Below are positions 5,670-6,138 of a DNA stretch of 6,138 nt, in pieces (position 1 is the stretch's first letter; every line of letters starts with the position of its first letter). The position numbers were made by a program, and so were the translations under genes. The DNA is taken from positions 1-6,138 of the forward strand of contig CALDGV010000518.1 in the NCBI GenBank assembly GCA_937941745.1, given 5' to 3'. The notes under the pieces are model-generated. The model was not told the origin of the DNA and did not search any database. It was given only the letters and a program-made list of their open reading frames with translations. Source of the DNA: an uncultured Prosthecobacter sp. (GTDB taxonomy: Bacteria; Verrucomicrobiota; Verrucomicrobiia; Verrucomicrobiales; Verrucomicrobiaceae).

Positions 5670-6138
5670 ATGGGCAATTTCTTTCCTCGTTGGACCAACT
5701 GGCTCCCTCTGAAGCTGGCCGTGGCGGCTGGCTTCATCGTTTTTGGGGTGAGCTTGGCCGTGCCATACTATTTCACGCCGAAATATACGCGCGTGGGCTA
5801 TGAGCCGACCCAGCCTGTGCCGTTTTCCCACAAAATTCACGCCGGACAGCTCGGCCTTGACTGCCGTTACTGCCACTCCTTCGCTGAGGTTTCCAGCCAC
5901 GCGAACGTGCCGACGAACCAGACCTGCTTCAACTGCCACGGCCCGGGCAAAGGCAACATCAAGTCGGCTTCGCCCAAGCTGGAAAAAGTGATCAAAGCTG
6001 CTGAAACCGGCAAGCCGATCGAGTGGGTGAAAATCCACAAGGCTCCTGACTACGTTTACTTCAATCACAGCGCCCACCTCAATCGCGGCATTTCCTGCCA
6101 GAGCTGCCACGGTCAGGTCAATGAAATGGAAGTGGTGA
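5670..6138 (+). CDS. actA: Multiheme cytochrome c subunit of alternative complex III (ActA-like), 3' end outside window
   Basis: Alternative complex III is a membrane quinol oxidoreductase that oxidises menaquinol and passes electrons to periplasmic or membrane oxidases. ActA is its pentaheme cytochrome c subunit. The visible 156 residues have an N-terminal membrane anchor (about 13-35, LPLKLAVAAGFIVFGVSLAV) with no obvious cleavage site. Three CxxCH heme sites follow: C65-H69 (CRYCH), C86-H90 (CFNCH) and C143-H147 (CQSCH). Family-typical segments are QPVPFSHKIHAGQLGLDC, with histidines that may serve as distal heme ligands, then GKPIEWVKIHKAPDYVYFNHSAH. The frame remains open at base 6138; the final TGA is out of frame. 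Two more heme sites are expected beyond the window. An in-frame stop at 5661-5663 fixes ATG 5670 as the first possible start; no Shine-Dalgarno is evident. The rest of an act operon probably follows. Other small multiheme cytochrome families share CxxCH sites, but the combined pattern is strongly ActA-like. Confidence 0.87.
   Translation, partial: MGNFFPRWTNWLPLKLAVAAGFIVFGVSLAVPYYFTPKYTRVGYEPTQPVPFSHKIHAGQLGLDCRYCHSFAEVSSHANVPTNQTCFNCHGPGKGNIKSASPKLEKVIKAAETGKPIEWVKIHKAPDYVYFNHSAHLNRGISCQSCHGQVNEMEVV

Noticed and set aside
5616..6110. Open frame on the minus strand (164 codons) across the cytochrome gene
   Set aside because: The plus strand encodes three CxxCH heme sites and a membrane anchor; the antisense frame also runs through the operator and shows nothing recognisable.

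Overview
The window looks like a chromosomal segment of a Gram-negative bacterium with moderately high GC and dense, ordinary core genes. The protein styles (an RNase PH tail, an E. coli-like MenC, a single LptF/LptG-type permease, and an alternative complex III cytochrome) suggest a Verrucomicrobiota-type organism such as a Prosthecobacter or Verrucomicrobium relative. That placement is an inference from sequence style, not a search result. I see no mobile element, CRISPR array, tRNA or rRNA.

Layout. Plus strand, 1-290: the 3' end of rph (RNase PH), cut by the window edge. Plus strand, 369-1337: menC, o-succinylbenzoate synthase of menaquinone synthesis, with all enolase-superfamily catalytic residues visible. 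It converges on two minus-strand genes that are probably co-transcribed. The first is an unusual fusion (3649 to 2573) of an RfaE2/HldE-type heptose-1-phosphate adenylyltransferase with a PurN-type GAR formyltransferase. The second is an LptF/LptG-family lipopolysaccharide export permease (2483 to 1353). Divergent from the fusion gene, on the plus strand, is a cytosolic M3-family oligoendopeptidase (3748-5541). A 128-base intergenic region then holds a perfect 22-bp palindrome whose core matches the published Rex operator. It lies just upstream of a multiheme cytochrome c gene (5670 to window end) that looks like actA, the first gene of an alternative complex III operon.

How the genes fit together. 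menC makes a precursor of menaquinone, and alternative complex III oxidises menaquinol, so the two ends of the window belong to one respiratory chain although they are not adjacent. The RfaE2 domain makes ADP-heptose for the lipopolysaccharide inner core, and the LptF/G permease moves lipopolysaccharide out of the inner membrane, so the minus-strand pair has an envelope theme with PurN as an odd passenger.

The two points most worth a second look are the RfaE2-PurN fusion and the Rex-like operator in front of the alternative complex III genes. A 19-base exact direct repeat shared by menC and the gap between the fusion and permease genes is a smaller oddity.
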